From JAOUEA01 sp040511595 (GTDB lineage Bacteria; Actinomycetota; UBA4738; HRBIN12): 15,958 nt of DNA. The stretch is from NCBI GenBank assembly GCA_040511595.1, contig JBEVGU010000096.1, positions 1-15,958 of the forward strand. The letters are read 5' to 3'. The notes under the pieces were generated by a model, which was not told the origin of the DNA, searched no databases, and saw only the letters and a list, made by a program, of their open reading frames with translations. The stretch's first letter is position 1. Every line of letters starts with the position of its first letter. The position numbers were made by a program, and so were the translations under genes. Below, piece after piece: positions 1 to 6,453 of this stretch.

Positions 1-1
1 G

Positions 2-166
2 TTCGAGAAGGCGTGCGAGATCACCGCGTCGGCCGTGCGCGGTGCGATGACCGGCAGCGACGGACAGCAAGCGGACTTCGTGGCGGAGGTGTTCCGTTCC
101 GTGCACGGCGCGCTGAAACAGGCGGCCGACGAGATGCCGAACAAGGAATCCAAGGCAGGGTTCTGA
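2..166 (+). CDS. 3' end of an unidentified gene (partial)
   Basis: An open frame enters from the left edge and stops at TGA 164-166, giving the last 54 residues of a protein. The visible part begins FEKACEITASAV and ends NKESKAGF. It is mostly helical in character, with alternating charged and small residues, and has no membrane segment or recognisable catalytic motif. I do not recognise the family and assign no function. It is convergent with the CBS-domain gene, with only 12 nt between the stop codons and no clear terminator hairpin. The frame is supported by its continuous opening from the edge and by GC-rich third positions. Confidence 0.55.
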   Translation, partial: FEKACEITASAVRGAMTGSDGQQADFVAEVFRSVHGALKQAADEMPNKESKAGF

Positions 167-178
167 CGGGGCGTGGGT

Positions 179-556
179 TCAGTCGGTGGCAGCAGGTCGC
201 CGGGTCACGTCGCGCATCGAGACCACGCCGACGACCCGCGCCTCGTCGACGACCGGCAGATGCCGGAAGCCGAAGGCGAACATCGACTCCAGCGCCGCCG
301 ATGCGTCCTCGTCCGGACCGATCGTCTTCGGCTCCTTGGTCATGAACTCGATGACCGGATGATGCTCGGCATCGAAGTCGGAGCCCACCGCGCGCAGCAC
401 GTCGCGTTCGGTGAAGATGCCGACGAGGCGCTCTCCGTCAAGCACGAGGGCGCTGCCGACCTGATGCGTGCTCATCGTGGTGGCGGCGTCGGCGATCGTG
501 GTCGACGGCGAGACGATCACGAGGGTGGTGCTCATCACGTCACGGATCACGGTCAT
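179..556 (-). CDS. Two-CBS-domain protein
   Basis: A 125-residue stand-alone CBS pair (Bateman module). Repeat 1 spans about residues 7-57 and ends in the typical GIFTERDVLRAV; repeat 2 spans about 70-120 and ends VVGVVSMRDVTRR. Such modules bind adenosine nucleotides or related ligands and act as sensors or regulatory subunits. There is no extra catalytic or membrane domain, so the partner is unknown. The ATG start (554-556) is supported by a GGGAGG ribosome-binding site (minus-strand reading of 564-569) 7 nt upstream. The start overlaps the ATG of mutY on the other strand, so its promoter must lie inside mutY. The family call is firm; the physiological role is not known. Confidence 0.92.
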   Translation of the reverse strand: MTVIRDVMSTTLVIVSPSTTIADAATTMSTHQVGSALVLDGERLVGIFTERDVLRAVGSDFDAEHHPVIEFMTKEPKTIGPDEDASAALESMFAFGFRHLPVVDEARVVGVVSMRDVTRRPAATD

Positions 557-1496
557 GGCAGGCCCTCCCGACGCATCCTCCGAGCAGCAGCGTAGCTCCC
601 GCGACGGAGCGCGGGAAGCCCTGCTCGCCTGGTACCGCCCCCGGCGGAGCGCCTATCCGTGGCGGACGCCTGTTCACCCGGGTGCGCGGCACCCAGACGC
701 CTACGCCGTGCTCGTCAGCGAGGTGATGCTGCAGCGGACGCAAGCAGCACGGGTCGCTCCGGCGTTCGAGACCTTCCTGAGCGTGTTTCCCGACGTCCGA
801 GCGCTCGCCGGCGCGTCGAGGGCCGACGTGCTGCGGTCCTGGGGACGGCTCGGCTACCCGCGCCGGGCCGTTGCGCTGCACGAGGCCGCGAAGACGATCG
901 TGACAGATCACGACGGGGTCGTGCCGCGCGATCCGGCTGCGCTCCGCGCGCTGCCGGGCGTCGGTGAATACACGTCTGCCGCGATCGCGAGCTTGGCATT
1001 CGGCGTGCCCGTGCCCGCTGTCGACACGAACGTGCGGCGCATCTGGGCCCGGGTCGTCTACGGCATGGAACCGGACGAGGTGCGGCGCCACGAGCTCATC
1101 CTTGCCGCAGGAGAGTGGCTCGACCGTCGTCGTCCGGCCACATGGAACCAGGCCGTGATGGACCTCGGTCGGGTGGTGTGCCGGCCGAAACCTCGGTGCG
1201 ACGCGTGCCCCCTTCGCCCGTGGTGCGCGTTCGCCGCCTCGGGCCGCGAGGGCAGAGCGTCCACCGTGCGCCGGTCCCCGTTCCCCGGGTCGCTGCGGCA
1301 GGTCCGAGGCGCCGTGCTGGCAGCGCTGCGCTCCGGCTCGCCTCGCACGATCGGCGGGCTCGCGACCACGACGGGCTTCGAGCCCGAGCGAGTGACCGAG
1401 GCGGTCGGAGGGCTCGACGCGGACGGTCTCGCGACCGCTACGACGGCCGCGCTCCACGGTCGCCGCGGTGGGCGCGTCTCGCTCGCCGACGGCTGA
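555..1496 (+). CDS. mutY: A/G-specific adenine DNA glycosylase (MutY)
   Basis: This base-excision-repair enzyme removes adenine mispaired with 8-oxoguanine or guanine. The 313-residue product has the helix-hairpin-helix GPD core: SEVMLQ around 55-60 with the catalytic Glu56, LPGVGEYTSAAI at 133-144, and catalytic Asp157 in AVDTNVRR. A [4Fe-4S] cysteine cluster follows (C209, C215, C218, C224). The spacing C-x5-C-x2-C-x5-C is one residue shorter than the usual x6-x2-x5, and the usual QQTQ reads QRTQ. The C terminus (about 240-313, FPGSLRQVRGAVLAAL) is the short winged-helix-like tail seen in actinobacterial MutY rather than a NUDIX-like domain. ATG 555 was chosen because upstream starts would run antisense through the CBS gene and no in-frame ATG/GTG follows before the core. 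No ribosome-binding site is evident. It converges on the LLM gene with 25 nt between stops. Confidence 0.93.
   Translation: MAGPPDASSEQQRSSRDGAREALLAWYRPRRSAYPWRTPVHPGARHPDAYAVLVSEVMLQRTQAARVAPAFETFLSVFPDVRALAGASRADVLRSWGRLGYPRRAVALHEAAKTIVTDHDGVVPRDPAALRALPGVGEYTSAAIASLAFGVPVPAVDTNVRRIWARVVYGMEPDEVRRHELILAAGEWLDRRRPATWNQAVMDLGRVVCRPKPRCDACPLRPWCAFAASGREGRASTVRRSPFPGSLRQVRGAVLAALRSGSPRTIGGLATTTGFEPERVTEAVGGLDADGLATATTAALHGRRGGRVSLADG
589..594 (-). promoter_or_regulatory. Candidate -10 box for the CBS gene, inside mutY
   Basis: The minus-strand reading is TACGCT, which fits the actinobacterial TANNNT -10 pattern. It predicts a start of transcription near 582 and a leader of about 26 nt containing the GGGAGG ribosome-binding site. 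No convincing -35 box is visible. This is inference from pattern and spacing only. Confidence 0.35.
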
Positions 1497-1521
1497 TCGG
1501 GCGCGTGGCGCCGATCGCTCC

Positions 1522-2565
1522 TCAGGCGCCGGCCTCCGCCCGCAAGGCCGGGAGCGCGTGCTCGGCGAAGGAGGAGACCGCGAGGGCCGCGTCGTCGAAG
1601 GCCATGCCCGGATAGTGCAGTCGCACCATCAGATCGGCCTCGGCGCGGCCGTTCACCGCGCGAACGATGGGGGCGAGCGTGTGAGCGACCTCGTCGGGCG
1701 TGCCGGCTGCCGTGGTTCTGCGTGCCTCCTGCTCGTCGGCGAGATCCGTCTCCAGGGAGTCGTGCTCGGGCGTGTCGTGCCCCGCATCCCACGCGTCGTA
1801 GGCGCCGAGCTGATGCAGGACCCCCGGCTTCGCGGTCTCCCAGGCTCGTTCCGGGGCCACGAAGGCGTTGGCCATCAGCACCAGGTGCTGCGAGGCCGGA
1901 TCGCGCCCGGCCGACCGCGCGCCCTCCTCCATGAGGGCCTCCGCCTTCTGCACGTGGCGCAGGTCGTCCGCGTCGGCGATGTAGCCGTCGCCCAGGGCTC
2001 CAGCGCGTCGCAAGGCCGCGTCGACGTAGCCCCCGAGCAGGATGGGGGGTCCGCCCGGCTGCGCCGGAGGAGGGGTCACGCGCACGCGGTCGTAGCGGAA
2101 CGCCCGGCCCTCGTACGAGAACCGTTCGCCCGTCCACGCCCGACGGAGGATCTCGACGGTGTCGACGGTGCGGGCGAGGTGCTCGCCGAACGGCACGCCG
2201 ACCATGCGGAACTCCTCCTCGCGCCAGCCGAGGCCCAACCCGATCGTGAGCCGCCCCTCCGAGAGTTGATCGAGGACCGCGGCGTCCTCGGCGAGCCGGA
2301 GCGGATCGTGGAGCGGTGTGAGGATCAGACCGGTGCCGATCCGGATCCTCGAGGTCGCCTGGGCGAACGCGGCCAGCATCACGAGCAGCGAGGGAAGGTA
2401 GCCGTCGGACGTGCCGTGGTGCTCGCTTACCCAGGCGGAGTCGAACCCAGCGGCTTCGGCGAGCTGCACGAGCTCGACGGTCTCGCGGTACTCCCGGGCG
2501 AACGAGTGGCCGGATCCAGGGGGCACCTGGCCCGTGAACAGCCCGATGCCGATGCGCATCGTCAC
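1522..2565 (-). CDS. LLM-class (luciferase-like, probably F420/flavin-dependent) oxidoreductase
   Basis: A 347-residue TIM-barrel protein of the bacterial luciferase-like monooxygenase family. Diagnostic segments are the N-terminal MRIGIGLF strand, ELVQLAEAAGFDSAWVSEHH (about 31-50), an RIRIGTGLILTPLHDP strand-turn (about 73-88), and GRLTIGLGLGWREEEF (about 104-119). In actinobacteria most relatives use coenzyme F420 or FMN; the sequence alone does not show which cofactor or substrate applies here. The start is either GTG 2565 or ATG 2559. I favour GTG because a TAGCTT box lies exactly 6 nt upstream, which fits a leaderless transcript. It is divergent from znuA across 83-89 nt, and nothing links it to metal transport. 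Confidence 0.88.
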   Translation of the reverse strand: MTMRIGIGLFTGQVPPGSGHSFAREYRETVELVQLAEAAGFDSAWVSEHHGTSDGYLPSLLVMLAAFAQATSRIRIGTGLILTPLHDPLRLAEDAAVLDQLSEGRLTIGLGLGWREEEFRMVGVPFGEHLARTVDTVEILRRAWTGERFSYEGRAFRYDRVRVTPPPAQPGGPPILLGGYVDAALRRAGALGDGYIADADDLRHVQKAEALMEEGARSAGRDPASQHLVLMANAFVAPERAWETAKPGVLHQLGAYDAWDAGHDTPEHDSLETDLADEQEARRTTAAGTPDEVAHTLAPIVRAVNGRAEADLMVRLHYPGMAFDDAALAVSSFAEHALPALRAEAGA

Positions 2566-2571
2566 GCGCGG

Positions 2572-2577
2572 AAGCTA
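2572..2577 (-). promoter_or_regulatory. Candidate -10 box of the LLM oxidoreductase gene
   Basis: The minus-strand reading TAGCTT matches TANNNT and sits 6 nt before GTG 2565, placing transcription start at or next to the start codon. No ribosome-binding site is present, in agreement with a leaderless mRNA. This is pattern-based inference. Confidence 0.4.
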
Positions 2578-2612
2578 CCACCGCGCCGACGCTGCCCCGA
2601 TGCGACAGCGTT

Positions 2613-2631
2613 GCCGGCCGTCCCGGCCGGC
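2613..2631. repeat. Perfect 7-bp inverted repeat in the LLM/znuA divergent region
   Basis: GCCGGCC at 2613-2619 and GGCCGGC at 2625-2631 are separated by GTCCC. It lies upstream of the znuA -10 box, roughly where a -35 region or operator would sit. GC-only palindromes arise easily at this base composition, so function is uncertain. Confidence 0.3.
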
Positions 2632-2636
2632 GATGG

Positions 2637-2642
2637 TATGCT
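2637..2642 (+). promoter_or_regulatory. Candidate -10 box of the znuACB-zur operon
   Basis: TATGCT fits TANNNT and is one of the few AT-rich stretches nearby. It predicts transcription start at about 2649-2650, at the TTG (2649) or a few bases before ATG 2655, so the mRNA would be leaderless or nearly so. TTGCCG at 2611-2616 resembles a -35 box, but its 20-nt spacer is long. Confidence 0.45.
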
Positions 2643-2653
2643 CCCTGGTTGAA

Positions 2654-2668
2654 GATGAGAGCGATTCT
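2654..2668 (+). promoter_or_regulatory. Putative Zur/Fur-family operator
   Basis: TGAGAGCGATTCTCA is a 15-bp imperfect palindrome (TGAGA-N5-TCTCA). It matches about 10 of the 14 defined positions of the TGAAAATNATTTTCA-type site known for Zur/Fur repressors, and the right half ATTCTCA fits best. It overlaps the first codons of znuA, just downstream of the predicted transcription start, where bound repressor would block transcription. The last gene of the operon encodes a Fur-family protein, so autoregulation by metal is the natural reading. I saw no second copy upstream of the minus-strand permease operon or the phosphatase gene. Confidence 0.6.
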
Positions 2669-3605
2669 CAGTATCGTTCCCGGCCGGAAGACGATCGCGT
2701 CCTGCTCGATCGCATCGATGCTCGTCGTGGCGGGCTGCGCGGGGGTCGGCTCCGGCGGGCCCGCCGAGGGCGATGCCGACGCTGCCTCCGCCTCGGCCCT
2801 GGCGGTCGTCGCCAGCTTCTACCCGCTGGCCTACGCCGTCGAGCGTGTCGGCGGCGATGCCGTGTCGGTCACCGACCTCACTCCGCCGGGCACCGAGCCT
2901 CACGACCTCGAGCTCACGCCCGACGATCTCGTGTCGATCGCGGAGGCCGACGTCGTGGTGTACCTGGGCGACGGGTTCCAGCCGGTCGTGGAGGACGCCG
3001 TCGGGGCGGAGGCCACGGGGACGACCGTTGATGCCTTCGCGGCCGTCGAACCGTTGCCCGCTTCCTCCGGAGACGGCGGCGCGGACCCGCACGTGTGGTT
3101 GGATCCCACCCTGTTCGCGGAGATCGTCGACGCCGTCGCCGCGGCGCTCGGTGAGACCCGGCCCGCCGACGCCCCGAGGTTCCTCGCGAACGCTCGGTCG
3201 GTGCGTGAGGACCTGGCGACGCTCGATCGGGAGTTCCGCCGGGGGCTCGCCGAGTGCGCCTCCCGGGTGTTGATCACGAACCACGCCGCGTTCGGATACC
3301 TGGCCGCCGCCTACGACCTGCGGCAGGAGGCGATCTCTGGCCTCTCGCCCGAGTCCGAGCCGGACGCCGCGAGGATCGCGATGCTGGCGGCGGAGGCGCA
3401 GGCCGCGGGGGTCACCACGGTCTTCACCGAAGACCTGATCTCACCGGAGGTGGCCGAGTCGCTCGCCGCCGAGGCGGGGCTCGAGACGGCGGTCCTCAGC
3501 CCGCTCGAAGGTCTCACCGACGTGCAGATCGCCGCGGGCGAGGACTACCTGTCGGTGATGCGCAGGAACCTGGAGGTGTTGCGTGGCGGGCTTGACTGCG
3601 CCTGA
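2655..3605 (+). CDS. znuA: Zinc (or manganese) ABC transporter substrate-binding lipoprotein
   Basis: A 316-residue cluster A-I metal-binding protein, the extracytoplasmic capture subunit of the transporter encoded downstream. The N terminus has a basic, hydrophobic signal peptide ending in a lipobox, LVVAGC, with acylated Cys28. Expected metal ligands are present: His83 in EPHD, His146 in DPHVWLD, His210 in ITNHAAFGYL and the acidic pair Glu259-Asp260. The His/Asp-rich loop common in zinc-specific ZnuA is absent; only a short acidic, Gly-rich stretch precedes His146, so manganese cannot be excluded from this protein alone. The linked Fur-family regulator and operator favour zinc. ATG 2655 is used here; TTG 2649 would add two residues and coincides with the predicted transcription start. 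The 3' end overlaps znuC by 23 nt. Confidence 0.9.
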   Translation: MRAILSIVPGRKTIASCSIASMLVVAGCAGVGSGGPAEGDADAASASALAVVASFYPLAYAVERVGGDAVSVTDLTPPGTEPHDLELTPDDLVSIAEADVVVYLGDGFQPVVEDAVGAEATGTTVDAFAAVEPLPASSGDGGADPHVWLDPTLFAEIVDAVAAALGETRPADAPRFLANARSVREDLATLDREFRRGLAECASRVLITNHAAFGYLAAAYDLRQEAISGLSPESEPDAARIAMLAAEAQAAGVTTVFTEDLISPEVAESLAAEAGLETAVLSPLEGLTDVQIAAGEDYLSVMRRNLEVLRGGLDCA

Positions 3606-4377
3606 TCCCTCGCCCGTGCAGCACGGGAGCGAGGAGCTGCTGGCGTGCGCCGGCCTGACGTTCGGCTACGGGCGGGAGCCGGTGCTCGAGGACGTTGACC
3701 TGTCGGTGCGCGCCGGTGAGTTCGTGGCCCTCGTCGGGCCGAACGGTTCGGGCAAGTCGACGCTGCTGCACCTGCTGCTCGGATCGCTCGAGCCGGATGC
3801 CGGCGAGGTACGGCTCTTCGGCCGGCCGCCGGGAGCCGTTCGTCGTCGAGGCCGTCTGGGCTACGTGCCCCAACGGCCGAACCTGAGCTCGGAGCTGCCC
3901 GCGACGGTGCGAGAGATCGTGGCCGCCGGCCGGCTCACCGACGGACGGTGGTGGTTGCCGACGTCGCGTGCCGACCGCGATGAGGTCGACCACGCGATCG
4001 CCTCCGTCGGGCTCACGGGGCTCGCGACCCGTCCGGTGAACGAGCTCTCGGGTGGGCAGCAACAGCGGGCCTTCATCGCGAGGGCGTTCGCGAGCGAGCC
4101 CTCGCTGCTCGTGCTCGACGAGCCCATCGCGGGTGTCGACGCGGCCTCGCAGCGGTTGTTCCGCGACTCGCTCGTTCACCTGATCCGGGAGCACGGCGCA
4201 GGCGTGCTGCTGGTCTCCCACGAGCTCTCGGCGGTCGCCGACGATGTCGATCGGGTCATCGTGCTGAAGCGGCGCGTGCTCTTCGACGGGAAGCCGTCCG
4301 ACCTGGCGGCCGAGGGGGTCGGCAGCCTCGGGGTGCATCGCGAGGACCTGCCGATCTGGCTGGAGCAACTCTCGTGA
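3583..4377 (+). CDS. znuC: Zinc/manganese ABC transporter ATP-binding protein
   Basis: The 264-residue cytoplasmic ATPase that powers metal import through ZnuB. It has all motifs in order: Walker A GPNGSGKST (about 52-60), a Q-loop in GYVPQRPNL, the signature LSGGQQQR, Walker B LLVLDEP followed by a D-loop-type GVDAAS, and the switch His in LLVSHE. Start GTG 3583 lies inside the end of znuA and is preceded by GGAGG (3572-3576) at about 6 nt, which decides the start. The stop overlaps the znuB start. The tight overlaps indicate translational coupling and a single transcript. The ATPase call is certain; the substrate is inferred from the neighbours. Confidence 0.94.
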   Translation: MAGLTAPDPSPVQHGSEELLACAGLTFGYGREPVLEDVDLSVRAGEFVALVGPNGSGKSTLLHLLLGSLEPDAGEVRLFGRPPGAVRRRGRLGYVPQRPNLSSELPATVREIVAAGRLTDGRWWLPTSRADRDEVDHAIASVGLTGLATRPVNELSGGQQQRAFIARAFASEPSLLVLDEPIAGVDAASQRLFRDSLVHLIREHGAGVLLVSHELSAVADDVDRVIVLKRRVLFDGKPSDLAAEGVGSLGVHREDLPIWLEQLS

Positions 4378-5225
4378 TCGCCGAGATCGCCTTGCCGTTC
4401 CCCTTCGAGCTCGGGTTCATGCAGCGGGCGCTCGTCGCGTGTATCGCCGTCGGAGCGTTCGCTCCGACGATCGGCGTGTTCCTCGTGCAGAAGCGGTTGT
4501 CGCTGATCGGTGACGGCATCGGCCACGTGGCGTTCGCTGGCGTGGGTGCCGGGCTGCTCGCGGGCCTGGCGCCGTCGTGGACGGCCCTGGTGTTCGCCGT
4601 CGGGGGTTCGCTCGGCATCGAATGGTTCCGTGCCCGGCGGCGCACGTCGGGTGACGTGGCCCTCGCGATCCTCTTCTACTCCGGCATCGCGCTGGGTGTG
4701 GTCCTGATCTCGCTCGGCGACGGGCTCTCGGCGAACGTGCTGACCTACCTGTTCGGGCAACCGCTCACTGTGCGGCCCGACGAGGTCCGAGCGGTCGTCC
4801 TGCTCGGGCTCGGCATCGTGGTCGCGGTCGTGATGTTGCGGCGGGCGCTGTTCGCGGTCGTCACCGACGAGGGATGGTCCAGGGTCGCGGGATTGCCGGT
4901 GGGCGCCTTGAACGCCCTGCTCGCGGTGCTCACCGCCGTGGCGGTCGTGGCCGCGATGCAGATCGTCGGCATCCTGCTGGTGGCCGCGATGATGGTGCTG
5001 CCCGTCGCCAGCGCGCAGATGCTCGCCCGGTCGTTCCGTGGCTCGCTCGCGATCTCGGTGGCGATCGGCGTGCTCGCCTCGGTGGCCGGCCTCGCCGCGT
5101 CCCGGGTGTGGGGGCTCGCTCCCGGCGGCACGATCGTGCTCGTGACCGCGGGCGTGTTCGCGGTGGTCGGAGTGCTCGCCCGCTGGTCGCGTCGCGGGCT
5201 TGATGGGTCGGAGGCCGACGTATGA
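4374..5225 (+). CDS. znuB: Zinc/manganese ABC transporter permease
   Basis: A 283-residue polytopic inner-membrane protein of the ABC-3 family, with about eight hydrophobic segments. Typical segments are FLVQKRLSLIGDGIGHVAFAGV near the N terminus, VLTYLFGQPL in the middle, and QIVGILLVAAMMVLPVASAQMLA towards the C terminus, which is the ABC-3 permease signature region. The homodimer would form the metal channel, with ZnuC on the cytoplasmic face and ZnuA outside. Start GTG 4374 overlaps the znuC stop (GTGA), with GGAG at 4362-4365 as ribosome-binding site. The end overlaps the zur start by 4 nt (ATGA). Length and organisation are normal for the family. Confidence 0.94.
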   Translation: MIAEIALPFPFELGFMQRALVACIAVGAFAPTIGVFLVQKRLSLIGDGIGHVAFAGVGAGLLAGLAPSWTALVFAVGGSLGIEWFRARRRTSGDVALAILFYSGIALGVVLISLGDGLSANVLTYLFGQPLTVRPDEVRAVVLLGLGIVVAVVMLRRALFAVVTDEGWSRVAGLPVGALNALLAVLTAVAVVAAMQIVGILLVAAMMVLPVASAQMLARSFRGSLAISVAIGVLASVAGLAASRVWGLAPGGTIVLVTAGVFAVVGVLARWSRRGLDGSEADV

Positions 5226-5665
5226 TGCGGCCCGTGGCCTCGGATCTGCACGCGACCGTCGCCCGACGCCTGCGAGCGGTGAACCAGCGGTACACGGCAC
5301 AACGCGAATTGTTGGTCACGGCGCTCGAACGCGCTCGCAAGCCCCTGTCGACCGCCGATATCGTCGAGGCTCGGACCGGTCCGCAGAGCTCGGTCTACCG
5401 CAACCTCTCGGTGCTCGAACACGCGGGTGTCGTCCGGCGAGTGATCACCGAGGGGGAGTTCGCCCGATACGAGCTCGCCGAGGAGCTCACCGAGCACCAT
5501 CACCATCTGATCTGCTCGAACTGCGGCAAGGTGGAAGACGTGACGATCCCGTCCGCCCTCGAGTCCACGATGGACCGCACGGTCGATCGGCTGGCGCGGC
5601 GGAGCGGGTTCGCGAGCGTCCGCCACCGCCTCGACCTGATCGGCACCTGCCGCTCCTGCGCCTGA
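5222..5665 (+). CDS. zur: Fur-family metal-responsive repressor, probably Zur
   Basis: A 147-residue Fur-family regulator. A winged helix occupies about residues 20-75, with the recognition region SSVYRNLSVLEHAGVV (56-71). The dimerisation domain has the His cluster EHHHHLICSNCGKVEDV (91-107). Two CxxC pairs (C98/C101 and C143/C146) form the structural zinc site. It is the last gene of the znu operon. ATG 5222 follows GGAGG (5210-5214) at 7 nt and overlaps the znuB stop; ATG 5225 is also possible. The position next to znuACB and the operator at znuA support Zur rather than Fur, Mur or PerR, but sequence alone does not prove the metal. It probably represses its own operon when zinc is sufficient. 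Confidence 0.87.
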   Translation: MMRPVASDLHATVARRLRAVNQRYTAQRELLVTALERARKPLSTADIVEARTGPQSSVYRNLSVLEHAGVVRRVITEGEFARYELAEELTEHHHHLICSNCGKVEDVTIPSALESTMDRTVDRLARRSGFASVRHRLDLIGTCRSCA

Positions 5666-5679
5666 GGTGACGACGACCG

Positions 5680-5693
5680 CGCCCGTCAGGGCG
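5680..5693. terminator. Possible short bidirectional terminator hairpin
   Basis: CGCCC and GGGCG form a perfect 5-bp stem around GTCA, in the 20-nt gap between the convergent zur and TIGR03943 stops and overlapping the latter's stop codon. There is no T-tract, so it is at best a weak or factor-assisted terminator. Confidence 0.25.
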
Positions 5694-6453
5694 TGAGGTA
5701 GGGGTGTTCCGGGGGATCGATGGGCTCGACCGACTCGGCCTGTACCAGGATGTCGCTGCCGAGGGGGTAGATGGGGCCGGTCACCCGCACCCAGTCCTCG
5801 GTCTCGAAGCCTCCCGGTGGCGCGTCGACCACGGTGACGTAGCTGATCGTCGCGTCGGCCACGCAACAGGTGATCACGAACCTCGTCAGCTGGAAGCGGT
5901 CGGCCTCCCCCTGCTCCTCGGTCACGAACCCCTCCATCGTGACCCGTTCCCCGGCGCGTGCCCGCAGGGCCGCCGCCGCGTCCGCTACTGCCCGCGCGGC
6001 GGCGACGTCGACCAAGTCGATCGGCCCGCTCACGATGCGCGCGCTGGCGCCGATACCACCGCCTGTCGATGCCGATCGCCGGCCGACGGCGTAGGAGCCG
6101 AGCGTGGCGGGTGGCACCGCGAGGAGCAGCACCACGGGCAGCACGATCACGCCGAACATCCAGGTCTCGTGGTTCCCAAGCGGTTCCGGGTTGCGCACTC
6201 GCGCGGTCGCGAGCCTCCCCAGGGTCGCGAGCGTCGCGAGCACCGCGCCGAGGGGCACGAGCCACGCCGTGCGGCTCGACAGGTAGAGCGACGTGCGGCC
6301 GGCGGCGAGCAGGAACCAGAACAGCCCGGCCCACGCGCCGAGCACGAGCCCGGCGGCCACGCGCGGCCCGCTGAACCTCAACCCCTCGTTCGCAGATGTG
6401 CTCAACCCGTCGCTCGCAGATGTGCTCAACGCCCCGCTCCCATGCGTGCTCAC
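5686..6453 (-). CDS. TIGR03943/DUF1980-family membrane protein (permease partner)
   Basis: A 255-residue protein of the family that almost always accompanies the DUF318-type permease; the Bacillus ycgQ/ycgR pair is the known zinc-regulated example. Membrane segments lie at about 31-51, 64-80 and 99-119. A C-terminal extracytoplasmic beta-rich domain follows, with the family hallmark RFVITCCVADA (191-201; Cys196-Cys197), a plausible metal or thiol site. Start GTG 6453 overlaps the permease stop (GTGA), which indicates translational coupling. The first 24 codons are an odd tandem repeat (see 6382-6453), giving an N terminus of three related 8-residue units not expected in the family. It converges on zur with a 20-nt gap. 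The family is confident; the transported species is inferred as zinc or another divalent metal. Confidence 0.85.
   Translation of the reverse strand: MSTHGSGALSTSASDGLSTSANEGLRFSGPRVAAGLVLGAWAGLFWFLLAAGRTSLYLSSRTAWLVPLGAVLATLATLGRLATARVRNPEPLGNHETWMFGVIVLPVVLLLAVPPATLGSYAVGRRSASTGGGIGASARIVSGPIDLVDVAAARAVADAAAALRARAGERVTMEGFVTEEQGEADRFQLTRFVITCCVADATISYVTVVDAPPGGFETEDWVRVTGPIYPLGSDILVQAESVEPIDPPEHPYLTP
6382..6453 (-). repeat. Three tandem 24-bp repeats spanning the TIGR03943 start
   Basis: Three consecutive 24-bp units lie at 6430-6453, 6406-6429 and 6382-6405. Units two and three differ at only a few positions and share TTGAGCACATCTGCGA; the first is more diverged and begins GTGAGCACG. They are in frame and encode the related octapeptides (M)STHGSGA, LSTSASDG and LSTSANEG. 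Each unit opens with an NTG codon followed by AGCAC, so the repeat duplicates a potential start codon. The following codons (TTG AGG) continue with a fourth NTG. Confidence 0.85.

Noticed and set aside
468..554. 29-codon N-terminal extension of mutY
   Set aside because: It runs wholly antisense through the start of the CBS gene, has no ribosome-binding site and does not resemble MutY N termini.
1058..2581. 507-codon minus-strand open frame across mutY and the LLM gene
   Set aside because: It is an out-of-frame reading of the LLM gene and the antisense of mutY. It is Arg/Pro-rich with no motif, as expected for GC-rich shadow frames.
3583..5665. Possible foreign origin of the metal-transport operon
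   Set aside because: Base composition and codon style match the neighbours, and there are no flanking repeats, integrases or tRNA genes.
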